Assembly: GCA_035518815.1 (NCBI GenBank)
Contig: DATIXG010000133.1
Location: 1-64,000 of the forward strand
DNA: 64,000 nt
Source: AG25 sp035518815
Lineage (GTDB): Bacteria; Gemmatimonadota; Gemmatimonadetes; Gemmatimonadales; GWC2-71-9
Direction: 5' to 3'
The notes beneath the pieces were generated by a model. That model did no database searches and was not told the origin of the DNA. It saw only the letters and a program-made list of their open reading frames with translations. Positions 1 to 5,504 of the stretch are shown one piece after another. Position numbers and translations under genes: made by a program. How positions within the stretch are numbered: the first letter of the stretch is position 1; every line of letters starts with the position of its first letter.

Positions 1-1
1 C

Positions 2-286
2 ATCGACGAGATCCGCGAAGCGGGGCTCTACGACCAGATCTGGCAGGCGTTCGCGGTGCTGCTACCGATCCGGTCCGTCGGCGTCATGGGCGATGGGCGC
101 ACCTACGACCATGTCGTGGCGCTGCGCGCGGTCACGAGCCGTGACGGCATGACGGCCGATTGGTATCCGTTCCCCACCGAGGTACTGGCCCGGATCTCGA
201 ATCGCGTCATCAACGAAGTGAAGGGGGTGAACCGGGTGACGTATGATGTGAGCTCGAAGCCGCCGGCGACCATTGAGTGGGAGTAA
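2..286 (+). CDS. guaA: GMP synthase (glutamine-hydrolysing), C-terminal end (partial)
   Basis: Only the last 94 codons are present; the gene runs in from the left edge in frame 2. The product amidates XMP to GMP in de novo purine synthesis. The visible part is the C-terminal dimerisation domain, with the family ending YPFPTEVLARISNRVINEVK followed by a Lys-Pro-Pro-Ala-Thr-Ile-Glu-Trp-Glu tail before TAA. That tail is characteristic of GuaA. The glutaminase and PP-loop domains lie outside the window. The stop codon is followed within 10 nt by a tandem-repeat array. Identity is nearly certain; the 5' part cannot be judged. Confidence 0.95.
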   Translation: MDEIREAGLYDQIWQAFAVLLPIRSVGVMGDGRTYDHVVALRAVTSRDGMTADWYPFPTEVLARISNRVINEVKGVNRVTYDVSSKPPATIEWE

Positions 287-295
287 GGAGGGCCC

Positions 296-355
296 GTTAC
301 CGGGTGGGGCGTTGCCGGATAAGGCGTTGCCGGATGAGGCGTTGGCGGGTGCTGC
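296..355 (+). repeat. Four tandem 15-bp repeats, left arm of an inverted-repeat-flanked unit
   Basis: Four head-to-tail 15-mers are visible: GTTACCGGGTGGGGC, GTTGCCGGATAAGGC, GTTGCCGGATGAGGC and GTTGGCGGGTGCTGC. The same unit recurs in inverted orientation at 775-819, so the four-helix-bundle gene at 426-803 lies between inverted arrays. The rest of 287-425 shows no other gene. Confidence 0.85.
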
Positions 356-425
356 GTAGCGAAATGCACAGCGGGCGCGTGAAACTGATGACGATCCGGA
401 GCGACTCCGGGGCGAAGTTGGGCGC

Positions 426-803
426 GTGGGTGACTTCCGGAAGCTTGTTGCGTGGCAGGAAGCAAAACGGCTCGCCGTGCTCTCGCGGACAGCCATCGCC
501 GGGCTGCCTCGCTGCGAGCAGTTCGCGCTTGGCGCACAGTGGCGGCGGGCTGCGTACAGCGTCGCCCTGAACATTGCCGAAGGGGCCAGTCAGAGCAGCC
601 GGAAACAATTCCGCCGCTATCTAGAAATCGCGAAGAGCTCGCTGGACGAGCTGCAGGGGCTTTTCGAGTTGGTGGAAGCGCTCGGTTACATGTCGAGCAC
701 GAGGCTTGGCCCGCTTCGTTTGTCGCGTACCCACTGCGCCCGACTCGTGACGGCTCTCTCTCGAAGTCTCGACGTCTCACCCGGGCAACGCCTCACCCGG
801 TAA
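426..803 (+). CDS. Four helix bundle protein (23S rRNA intervening-sequence protein family)
   Basis: The 125-residue protein matches the S23/TIGR02436-type four-helix bundle. It has an N-terminal Val-Ala-Trp-Gln-Glu-Ala-Lys helix, a central Trp-Arg-Arg-Ala-Ala-Tyr-Ser-Val-Ala-Leu-Asn-Ile-Ala-Glu-Gly-Ala segment, and a Phe-Arg-Arg-Tyr-Leu-Glu-Ile-Ala-Lys-Ser-Ser-Leu-Asp-Glu-Leu helix. Family members are encoded in 23S rRNA intervening sequences and as free-standing genes, and resemble the Avd protein of diversity-generating retroelements; no molecular function is established. The GTG start gives the complete first helix. No reverse transcriptase is nearby. The stop codon lies inside the right-hand 15-bp repeat array, so the C-terminus (SPGQRLTR) is repeat-encoded. 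It may be part of a small mobile unit. Confidence 0.8.
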   Translation: MGDFRKLVAWQEAKRLAVLSRTAIAGLPRCEQFALGAQWRRAAYSVALNIAEGASQSSRKQFRRYLEIAKSSLDELQGLFELVEALGYMSSTRLGPLRLSRTHCARLVTALSRSLDVSPGQRLTR

Positions 804-819
804 CGCCCGATTCGGCAAC
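775..819 (-). repeat. Three tandem 15-bp repeats, inverted relative to 296-355
   Basis: Units on the plus strand are TCTCACCCGGGCAAC, GCCTCACCCGGTAAC and GCCCGATTCGGCAAC. The reverse complement of the middle unit matches the first left-arm unit at 14 of 15 positions. The array contains the TAA stop of the gene it flanks and could form a long imperfect stem with 296-355. Confidence 0.85.
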
Positions 820-832
820 ACCGCACCCGCCT

Positions 833-1285
833 CTAGATGTTCTTCTCCTCCAACAATTTCAAGAACTCCTTCGGAGTCGCGAGCTTCGCCAGCTTCTCCG
901 GCACGTCTGGCTCCTTTGCGAACTGGGCGATCTTGCCGAGCACCGGGAGATACTGGTTCGAAACCTCGAGCGGGGGGGCCACGATCAGGAAGAAGTAGTG
1001 CACCGGTTTGCCGTCGATGGCGCCGAAGTCGATGCCATCCTTCTTGCGCGCGAATGCGACCCGCAGCTTACTCACGACGAGCGAGCGGCAGTGGGGGATC
1101 GCGATGTTCTGTCCGATCCCGGTGGAGCCGAGCGTCTCGCGGCGCTTCAGCATCTTGAACAACATCGCCTCGGATTTCTCGTCGAGCGTGAGCAGGCCGA
1201 CGAGCTCACGCAAAGCGTCGTCCTTGGTGGTGCTCTTCAAGTCGAGATTGATCGCGTCTTCGCTGAAGAACTCGCGCAGCTGCAC
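833..1285 (-). CDS. PTS IIA domain protein, nitrogen-regulatory (PtsN) type
   Basis: This is a 150-residue single-domain EIIA of the fructose/nitrogen type, cytoplasmic, expected to receive phosphate from HPr-like donors and regulate rather than transport sugar. The active-site His is residue 65 in GIGQNIAIPHCRS. The C-terminus has the usual EIIA-Ntr layout, with an Asp-Gly-Lys-Pro-Val-His-Tyr-Phe-Phe strand. An upstream TTG at 1324 would add 13 residues, but it sits at or before the transcription start predicted from the promoter at 1325-1353. The GTG at 1285 also has a GGAG box about 9 nt upstream and gives the typical Gln-Leu-Arg-Glu-Phe-Phe start. No EIIB or EIIC is present; another IIA gene lies at 33279. 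Confidence 0.88.
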   Translation of the reverse strand: MQLREFFSEDAINLDLKSTTKDDALRELVGLLTLDEKSEAMLFKMLKRRETLGSTGIGQNIAIPHCRSLVVSKLRVAFARKKDGIDFGAIDGKPVHYFFLIVAPPLEVSNQYLPVLGKIAQFAKEPDVPEKLAKLATPKEFLKLLEEKNI

Positions 1286-1324
1286 GGACCGGCGCTCCAG
1301 TCGTAGGGGTGTCGAGGGCGCCAA

Positions 1325-1353
1325 ACGATAATGAGTGGTTGCCCGTCACGCAA
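1325..1353 (-). promoter_or_regulatory. Predicted housekeeping promoter of the PTS-IIA gene
   Basis: On the minus strand, TTGCGT (1353-1348) and TATCGT (1330-1325) are separated by 17 nt. The predicted transcript starts near 1318 and gives a leader of about 33 nt with a GGAG box before GTG 1285. This interleaves with the divergent dus promoter. Confidence 0.6.
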
Positions 1354-1367
1354 CGCGCCGCTAGGTT
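1339..1367 (+). promoter_or_regulatory. Predicted promoter of dus; leaderless start
   Basis: TTGCCC (1339-1344), a 17-nt spacer and TAGGTT (1362-1367) are followed by only 7 nt before ATG 1375. Transcription should begin at or within a base of the start codon. No Shine-Dalgarno box precedes this ATG. Confidence 0.6.
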
Positions 1368-1374
1368 GTGCCGC

Positions 1375-2364
1375 ATGCGGTTCCCCTACGCGGTCGAGCA
1401 CGATGTGCCGCTGTTTCTCGCGCCCATGGCGGGCGTGTCCGAGTCGCCGTTCCGGCTGTTGTGCCGTCGTTTTGGCGCGGACGCGGTCGTGTCGGAATTC
1501 ATTTCGTCGGTCGGGGTCGCCCGGGGGATCGAGCGGGTGCTGGCGGACGGCCGGTTCGATCCGGCGGAGCGTCCGTACGGGGTGCAGCTCTACGGGGCCG
1601 ATCCGGACGTCATGGGGCGCGCGGCCGCGCTCGTCACCGAGGCGATCGAGCCCGATTTTCTGGACATCAATTTCGGGTGCCCGGTAAAGAAGGTCGTGCG
1701 GAACAACGGGGGCTCGGGCTGCCTCAAGGACCTGACCCTCGTGCAGGCGATCATCCGCGCCGTGCGAGGCGCGACCCACCTGCCGGTCACGGTCAAGATC
1801 CGCAGCGGGTGGGACGACACGCAGCGGGATCCGCTGACCATTGCGTTGCGGTGCCGGGATGCGGGCGCGCAGGCGCTGACGCTGCACGCGCGTACGCGGA
1901 CGCAGATGTTCGCCGGCCGCGCGGACTGGGATGAAATCGCGCTGCTGGTGGAGCACCTCGACATTCCGGTGATTGGCAACGGCGACATCCAGTGCGCGGG
2001 CGACGTGCTCGCGATGCATCGCCATACCCGCTGCGCGGGGGTGATGATCGCCCGTGGCTCGTTCGGCAATCCCTGGATCTTCACCCAGGGGCGCGACCTG
2101 CTCGCGGGTCGCGCGCCCCGGCCGGATCCTGGTGCCGAGGAGCGGTTCGCGACTGCGCTCGACCACGCGCGTCTCGCCCTCGCCAGCCAGGGCGACACCC
2201 GCACGACGGCCGTGGAGTTCCGCAAGCACCTCGGGTGGTACACGAAAGGCCTGCCCGGCGGTGCCGCTCTGCGCCAACGCCTCTTCCAGATCGAGTCGCT
2301 GGCGGAAATCGAGGCCATCTTCAGCGGGTTCCTGGAAGCCCGGGAGGTGGAGGCCGCGGCATGA
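1375..2364 (+). CDS. dus: tRNA-dihydrouridine synthase
   Basis: The enzyme reduces specific uridines in tRNA to dihydrouridine using FMN and NADPH. It is a 329-residue TIM-barrel protein. The N-terminal FMN-binding strand reads PLFLAPMAGVSESPFR. The Asp-Ile-Asn-Phe-Gly-Cys-Pro-Val-Lys-Lys motif and the catalytic Cys116 (NNGGSGCL) follow, then a Thr-Val-Lys-Ile-Arg-Ser-Gly-Trp strand, HARTRTQMFAG, and the phosphate-binding VIGNGDI and ARGSFGNPWIF segments. I chose ATG 1375 because the barrel starts right after it and the predicted promoter makes upstream GTG 1309 untranscribed. It overlaps larB by 4 nt (ATGA). It resembles DusB-type enzymes, but the exact tRNA position cannot be assigned. Confidence 0.93.
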   Translation: MRFPYAVEHDVPLFLAPMAGVSESPFRLLCRRFGADAVVSEFISSVGVARGIERVLADGRFDPAERPYGVQLYGADPDVMGRAAALVTEAIEPDFLDINFGCPVKKVVRNNGGSGCLKDLTLVQAIIRAVRGATHLPVTVKIRSGWDDTQRDPLTIALRCRDAGAQALTLHARTRTQMFAGRADWDEIALLVEHLDIPVIGNGDIQCAGDVLAMHRHTRCAGVMIARGSFGNPWIFTQGRDLLAGRAPRPDPGAEERFATALDHARLALASQGDTRTTAVEFRKHLGWYTKGLPGGAALRQRLFQIESLAEIEAIFSGFLEAREVEAAA

Positions 2365-3047
2365 TGCCTGACGCGCTCGCGCGGTTCCTCGAGCACCTGC
2401 CGTTCGCTACCATCGATCACCTCCGGCCCGAGATGCAGGGGCATCAGGAGGTGATTTTTTGCACGGGGAAAACGCCCGGGCAGGTGGCCGCGATCGCCGA
2501 GCGTCTGGCCGCCAAATCGGGTGAGTTCCTGGCGACCCGGGCCGAGCCCGAGCATCGCGCCGCCCTGCTGCAGCGGTTTCCCCTCGCCGAGGTAAACGAG
2601 CTTGGGCGCACCGTGTATCTGCCGCGCGACCCCGAGCCCGCTGCCACGGGACGCGGAACGGTCCTGGTCGTCACGGCGGGGACGGCCGACCTGCCGGTCG
2701 CCGAGGAAGCGGCGGTGACGGCCCGCGCGCTGAGCAATCGCGTGGAGCGCCTGACGGATGTGGGAGTCGCCGGCATTCACCGCGTCCTCACGCAGACGGA
2801 TCTCCTGCGCAGCGCTGCGGTGATCATCGTCGTGGCCGGCATGGAGGGCGCGCTCCCGAGCGTGGTGGGGGGCCTCGTGAAGGCGCCCGTCATCGCCGTT
2901 CCGACGAGTGTGGGCTACGGCGCTTCGTTCGGCGGCATCGCGGCGCTGCTCGGCATGCTCAACTCCTGCGTGGCCGGTATCACGGTCGTGAACATCGACA
3001 ACGGATTCGGCGCCGCCGCAGCCGCGAGTCGCATCAACCACACATGA
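2361..3047 (+). CDS. larB: Nickel pincer cofactor biosynthesis protein LarB
   Basis: LarB carboxylates and hydrolyses nicotinic acid adenine dinucleotide in the first step of nickel-pincer cofactor synthesis, and is related to PurE. The 228-residue protein has an N-terminal region with Glu-Val-Ile-Phe-Cys-Thr-Gly-Lys-Thr-Pro. The PurE-like core follows: VVTAGTADLPVAEEAAVTA, Asp-Val-Gly-Val-Ala-Gly-Ile-His-Arg, VVAGMEGALPSVVGGLV, and PTSVGYGASFGGIAALLGML. These are strong family signatures. It starts at ATG 2361 inside the dus stop (ATGA) and ends inside the start of the next gene (ATGA), so the three are probably co-translated. LarC, LarE and lactate racemase are not in the window. Confidence 0.93.
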   Translation: MMPDALARFLEHLPFATIDHLRPEMQGHQEVIFCTGKTPGQVAAIAERLAAKSGEFLATRAEPEHRAALLQRFPLAEVNELGRTVYLPRDPEPAATGRGTVLVVTAGTADLPVAEEAAVTARALSNRVERLTDVGVAGIHRVLTQTDLLRSAAVIIVVAGMEGALPSVVGGLVKAPVIAVPTSVGYGASFGGIAALLGMLNSCVAGITVVNIDNGFGAAAAASRINHT

Positions 3048-4552
3048 AGGCAGCGGTGGTCTGGGTCGGGCGCGGCCTCGCCGTGCTCGGCCTTGCCACG
3101 GTGCTCCTCGCCGTTCTCCAAGCGCCCGTCTGGGCGTTGCTCGCCGCCGCCGGCGGATTCGTCGCGGCCACCGGTCTCGCGCTCGTCCCCGTCGTCCGCG
3201 TGTGGCTCGCGGATCAGCCCGCGACCCGCCCGTCCGATATCGCGCACCTCCTGGAGCTGCTGCGCCGCGCCTATGCTGGCCGGGCGGCGTGGGCCGTGGG
3301 GCTTCCCGACGGTGACGTGGAGGACGTGGGGCGGGACCCGGTGGGGCGCGAAGTGCGGCGGCGCGGGGCGGCGATCGTGCAGCTCGCTTCGATCGACGGG
3401 CGGGCGCACGTCGCGCGGGAGTCGGAGGGCACCTACGTCGCCGTAGGCGACTTTCCATTCGGCGCGGGCGTGCTGCTAGCGCCCGGCGATGCGGGACGGC
3501 CGAGCGCGGAGGAGGTAGTGGAGCAGCTGCGGCGCCTCGTGGCCGGGATGCGCGTCAGCGAGCTGCCGCTGCGGGGGGAGCCGGCTCAGCTCGTGGCCAA
3601 GCAGCTGGCGGCGATCGCGAGCGGAGCTCAAACGCTCGAGGGGGTGGCCCGAGCGGGCGTTGAGCTGGCGCAGCAGCTCACCGAGCGGGGCGCGGTCATC
3701 GCGCTCGCCGGGGTCGGCCCGGCCCAATCGCTTCACGTGCTCGCGGTTTCGACGGCGGCCGACATGCGACTAGTCGGGCACGCCGTCCCCGACGGCGCGC
3801 CGGCCGCGCGGGCGATGAACGCGGGCGTGCCGGTGGTATCGCACGGCGACGAAGATGTGTTCGGCATCCAGCTGTCCGATCGGCGGCGCCGCGATCGGGC
3901 CGGTACGGCATATCCGCTGCATGACGGCAATTTCGCGATCGGCGTGCTCGTGATCACGGGTCCGCCCATCGACTCGGACAGCATCGACGCCGAGCAGGTG
4001 CAGCGGCTCGTGGCGGAGCTGGGTGGGCGGCTCGCGGCGGCGCGGGCCCTGCACGAGGCGGAGCGGCGGGCGGTCATCGACCAGCTCACCGGCCTTCCCA
4101 ACCGCCGCGAGTTCGAGCGGCAGCGGAGCCGGAAGCAGGCGGCTCCGGTCACCCTCATCTTTCTCGATCTCGACCGGTTCAAGGTGCTGAACGACACGTT
4201 GGGCCACGCGGCGGGTGATGCGGCGTTGCGGCACGTGGCCGGGTTGCTGCAGGCGGCGATCCGGGATCAGGACATCGCCGCGCGCATCGGCGGCGAGGAG
4301 TTCGCGGTATGGATGCCGCAGACGCCGCTCGCGGAGGGCATGGAAGTGGCGGAGCGCATCCGGCGCGCGGTCGAGACCACGCAGTGGCGCTGGGACGGCA
4401 CGCCGCGGCCGCTCACGCTGTCGTGCGGGGTCGCCACGTGCCCTGACAGTGTGGCGGAGGCGGCCAACTTGCCGAGCGCAGCCGACGCCGCGCTGTACCG
4501 CGCCAAGCAGGCAGGGCGCAATCGCGTTGAAAAAGCGACCCCGCGTCCCTAA
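3044..4552 (+). CDS. Membrane-anchored GGDEF diguanylate cyclase
   Basis: The 502-residue protein is predicted to make cyclic di-GMP from two GTP. Two hydrophobic helices occupy roughly residues 5-50. A GAF-like sensory region without a recognisable ligand motif spans about 185-335. A C-terminal GGDEF domain follows, with DQLTGLPNRREFE, Phe-Leu-Asp-Leu-Asp-Arg-Phe-Lys and the active-site GGEEF at 416-420. An RxxD inhibitory site (Arg407-Asp-Gln-Asp410) lies exactly five residues before GGEEF, so product feedback is likely. The ATG overlaps the larB stop by 4 nt. The TAA stop forms the first three bases of the ssrA -10 box. Confidence 0.92.
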   Translation: MKAAVVWVGRGLAVLGLATVLLAVLQAPVWALLAAAGGFVAATGLALVPVVRVWLADQPATRPSDIAHLLELLRRAYAGRAAWAVGLPDGDVEDVGRDPVGREVRRRGAAIVQLASIDGRAHVARESEGTYVAVGDFPFGAGVLLAPGDAGRPSAEEVVEQLRRLVAGMRVSELPLRGEPAQLVAKQLAAIASGAQTLEGVARAGVELAQQLTERGAVIALAGVGPAQSLHVLAVSTAADMRLVGHAVPDGAPAARAMNAGVPVVSHGDEDVFGIQLSDRRRRDRAGTAYPLHDGNFAIGVLVITGPPIDSDSIDAEQVQRLVAELGGRLAAARALHEAERRAVIDQLTGLPNRREFERQRSRKQAAPVTLIFLDLDRFKVLNDTLGHAAGDAALRHVAGLLQAAIRDQDIAARIGGEEFAVWMPQTPLAEGMEVAERIRRAVETTQWRWDGTPRPLTLSCGVATCPDSVAEAANLPSAADAALYRAKQAGRNRVEKATPRP

Positions 4553-4555
4553 CTT
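4527..4555 (+). promoter_or_regulatory. ssrA promoter
   Basis: TTGAAA (4527-4532), a 17-nt spacer and TAACTT (4550-4555) are present. Transcription predicted at about 4562-4563 agrees with the tmRNA 5' end deduced independently from its acceptor stem (4564). The -35 and -10 boxes lie in the last codons and stop codon of the diguanylate cyclase gene. Confidence 0.8.
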
Positions 4556-4563
4556 GCGGTTTG

Positions 4564-4919
4564 GGGGGCGAAAGGTTTCGACGGGTTTGATGAGGGTATG
4601 GTTGCGTGCCCAGGTTCTCAGTCACCTGGCAAAACAACTGGGAAAGTCATAACTGCCAATTCAAACCTGGCACTGGCTGCGTAAGCTTCGGCTTCACGCA
4701 CCTGCGTGAGTGGCAGCCCGCCTGAGGCGGCGCTCACGTATCGCAAAGTCGGGCTGGCGTGACTTGGGGCCTTTCCGGGTTGCGCGAGAGATCATAGAGG
4801 CTTGTTGCTGCCGGGGCCGGCGAGGCGCCACGGTGGCGAGACCGCATAAGCGTCGCCTACGCACGTAGGAGCTGTATCGGAGTCAGGCTCGGACCGGGGT
4901 TCGATTCCCCGCGCCTCCA
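4564..4919 (+). ncRNA. ssrA: Transfer-messenger RNA (tmRNA)
   Basis: tmRNA rescues stalled ribosomes and appends a degradation tag. The 5' end GGGGGCG (4564-4570) pairs over 7 bp, with one G-U, with CGCCTCC (4912-4918), followed by the unpaired A at 4919. The T-arm is CGGGG-TTCGATT-CCCCG (4895-4911), and the 5' D-like segment reads GGTTTCGACGG. The tag reading frame resumes at GCC 4655 and encodes Ala-Asn-Ser-Asn-Leu-Ala-Leu-Ala-Ala, then TAA (4682-4684), the usual ALAA-type ending. The CCA end is not encoded. This is a one-piece tmRNA; I saw no permuted layout. Confidence 0.96.
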
Positions 4920-4921
4920 TG

Positions 4922-4989
4922 GGGGGCTCGGGATTGGGGGTTAGGGGCTAGGGAGAACCTGAGCCTCGATCCAATCCCGGGCCCCCTTT
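4922..4989 (+). terminator. Long inverted repeat behind ssrA, probable terminator
   Basis: GGGGGCTCGGGATTGG (4922-4937) pairs with CCAATCCCGGGCCCCC (4971-4986) over 16 positions with one G-U, followed by TTT. It begins 3 nt after tmRNA, so it may terminate ssrA. Its loop contains the heptamer repeats listed separately, so it may instead be repeat-derived. Confidence 0.6.
4926..4953 (+). repeat. Heptamer tandem repeats (GYTMGGG-like), left array
   Basis: Four consecutive 7-mers are GCTCGGG, ATTGGGG, GTTAGGG and GCTAGGG. They are the reverse complement of the CCCTARC heptamers at 5445-5500, so the two arrays form inverted flanks of the four-helix-bundle gene at 5063-5464. Confidence 0.8.
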
Positions 4990-5062
4990 CCGCAATACAA
5001 CGATGCGCGCTGCGACGGAATGATACTCCAGCCAGGGCTGGCGGGCGCATGTTGCCCACCAC

Positions 5063-5464
5063 GTGCCCCAGCCGACTGAAGCCACGCCTGTCCGCAGCTA
5101 CCGCGATCTCCGTGTCTGGCAGCACGCTATGGACCTGGTTGAGATGACTTATCGGGCGACGGATGGATTTCCGGCCAATGAGCGCTATGGTCTCGCGAGT
5201 CAGCTGCGCCGAGCGGCGGTCTCCGTCGCGTCGAACATCGCTGAGGGCCATGCGCGTGCTCTGGGGGATTACATCCGTCATCTGCTGATGTCGGGCGGAT
5301 CGCTGGCCGAGATGGAGACCCAGATCATGCTCAGCCATCGCTTGGGGTTGATCACCCCAGAGCATGCAGAGTCCCTGTTGCTAGCGTGTCATCAGTTGGG
5401 ACGAATGCTCGGCGCCCTCCGGAAGAGTCTGCGTGCACGCCGTTCCCGAACCCCTAACCCCTAA
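5063..5464 (+). CDS. Four helix bundle protein (23S rRNA intervening-sequence protein family), second copy
   Basis: The 133-residue protein belongs to the same S23/TIGR02436-like family as the gene at 426. The first helix carries RSYRDLRVWQHAMDLV. A core segment reads YGLASQLRRAAVSVASNIAEG, and a third helix carries Tyr-Ile-Arg-His-Leu-Leu-Met-Ser-Gly-Gly-Ser-Leu-Ala-Glu-Met-Glu-Thr-Gln. The two proteins are clearly homologous but far from identical, so this is not a recent duplication. The start is GTG. The C-terminus (Arg-Thr-Pro-Asn-Pro) and the stop are encoded by the right-hand heptamer array, echoing the first copy. It lies directly downstream of tmRNA, not in an rRNA gene. Function is unknown. 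Confidence 0.82.
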   Translation: MPQPTEATPVRSYRDLRVWQHAMDLVEMTYRATDGFPANERYGLASQLRRAAVSVASNIAEGHARALGDYIRHLLMSGGSLAEMETQIMLSHRLGLITPEHAESLLLACHQLGRMLGALRKSLRARRSRTPNP

Positions 5465-5500
5465 CCCCTAGCCCCTAACCCCTAGCCCCTAACCCCTAGC
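5445..5500 (-). repeat. Heptamer tandem repeats (CCCTARC), right array
   Basis: Eight consecutive heptamers are present: CCCGAAC, CCCTAAC twice, then CCCTAGC and CCCTAAC alternating. They overlap the end of the four-helix-bundle gene and stop 5 nt before the end of ppdK. They look telomere-like, but this is an internal chromosomal site between convergent genes. Confidence 0.9.
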
Positions 5501-5504
5501 CCCA

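Noticed and set aside
426..803. Avd gene of a diversity-generating retroelement
   Set aside because: The fold family is related, but no reverse transcriptase, template repeat or variable repeat was found nearby.
296..819. CRISPR array
   Set aside because: Repeats are contiguous 15-mers without spacers, in opposite orientations around a gene, and there are no cas genes.
1309..1374. Upstream GTG 1309 as the dus start
   Set aside because: It lies opposite the PTS-IIA promoter and upstream of the predicted dus transcript start; the residues it adds have no family similarity.
4640..4700. Small protein gene within the tmRNA
   Set aside because: The short frame is the tmRNA tag sequence ending ALAA-stop, not an independent gene.
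5445..5500. Telomere-like CCCTAA repeats suggesting a chromosome end
   Set aside because: The array is short, mixed with CCCTAGC, lies between ordinary bacterial genes that continue on both sides, and has an inverted partner at 4926-4953.
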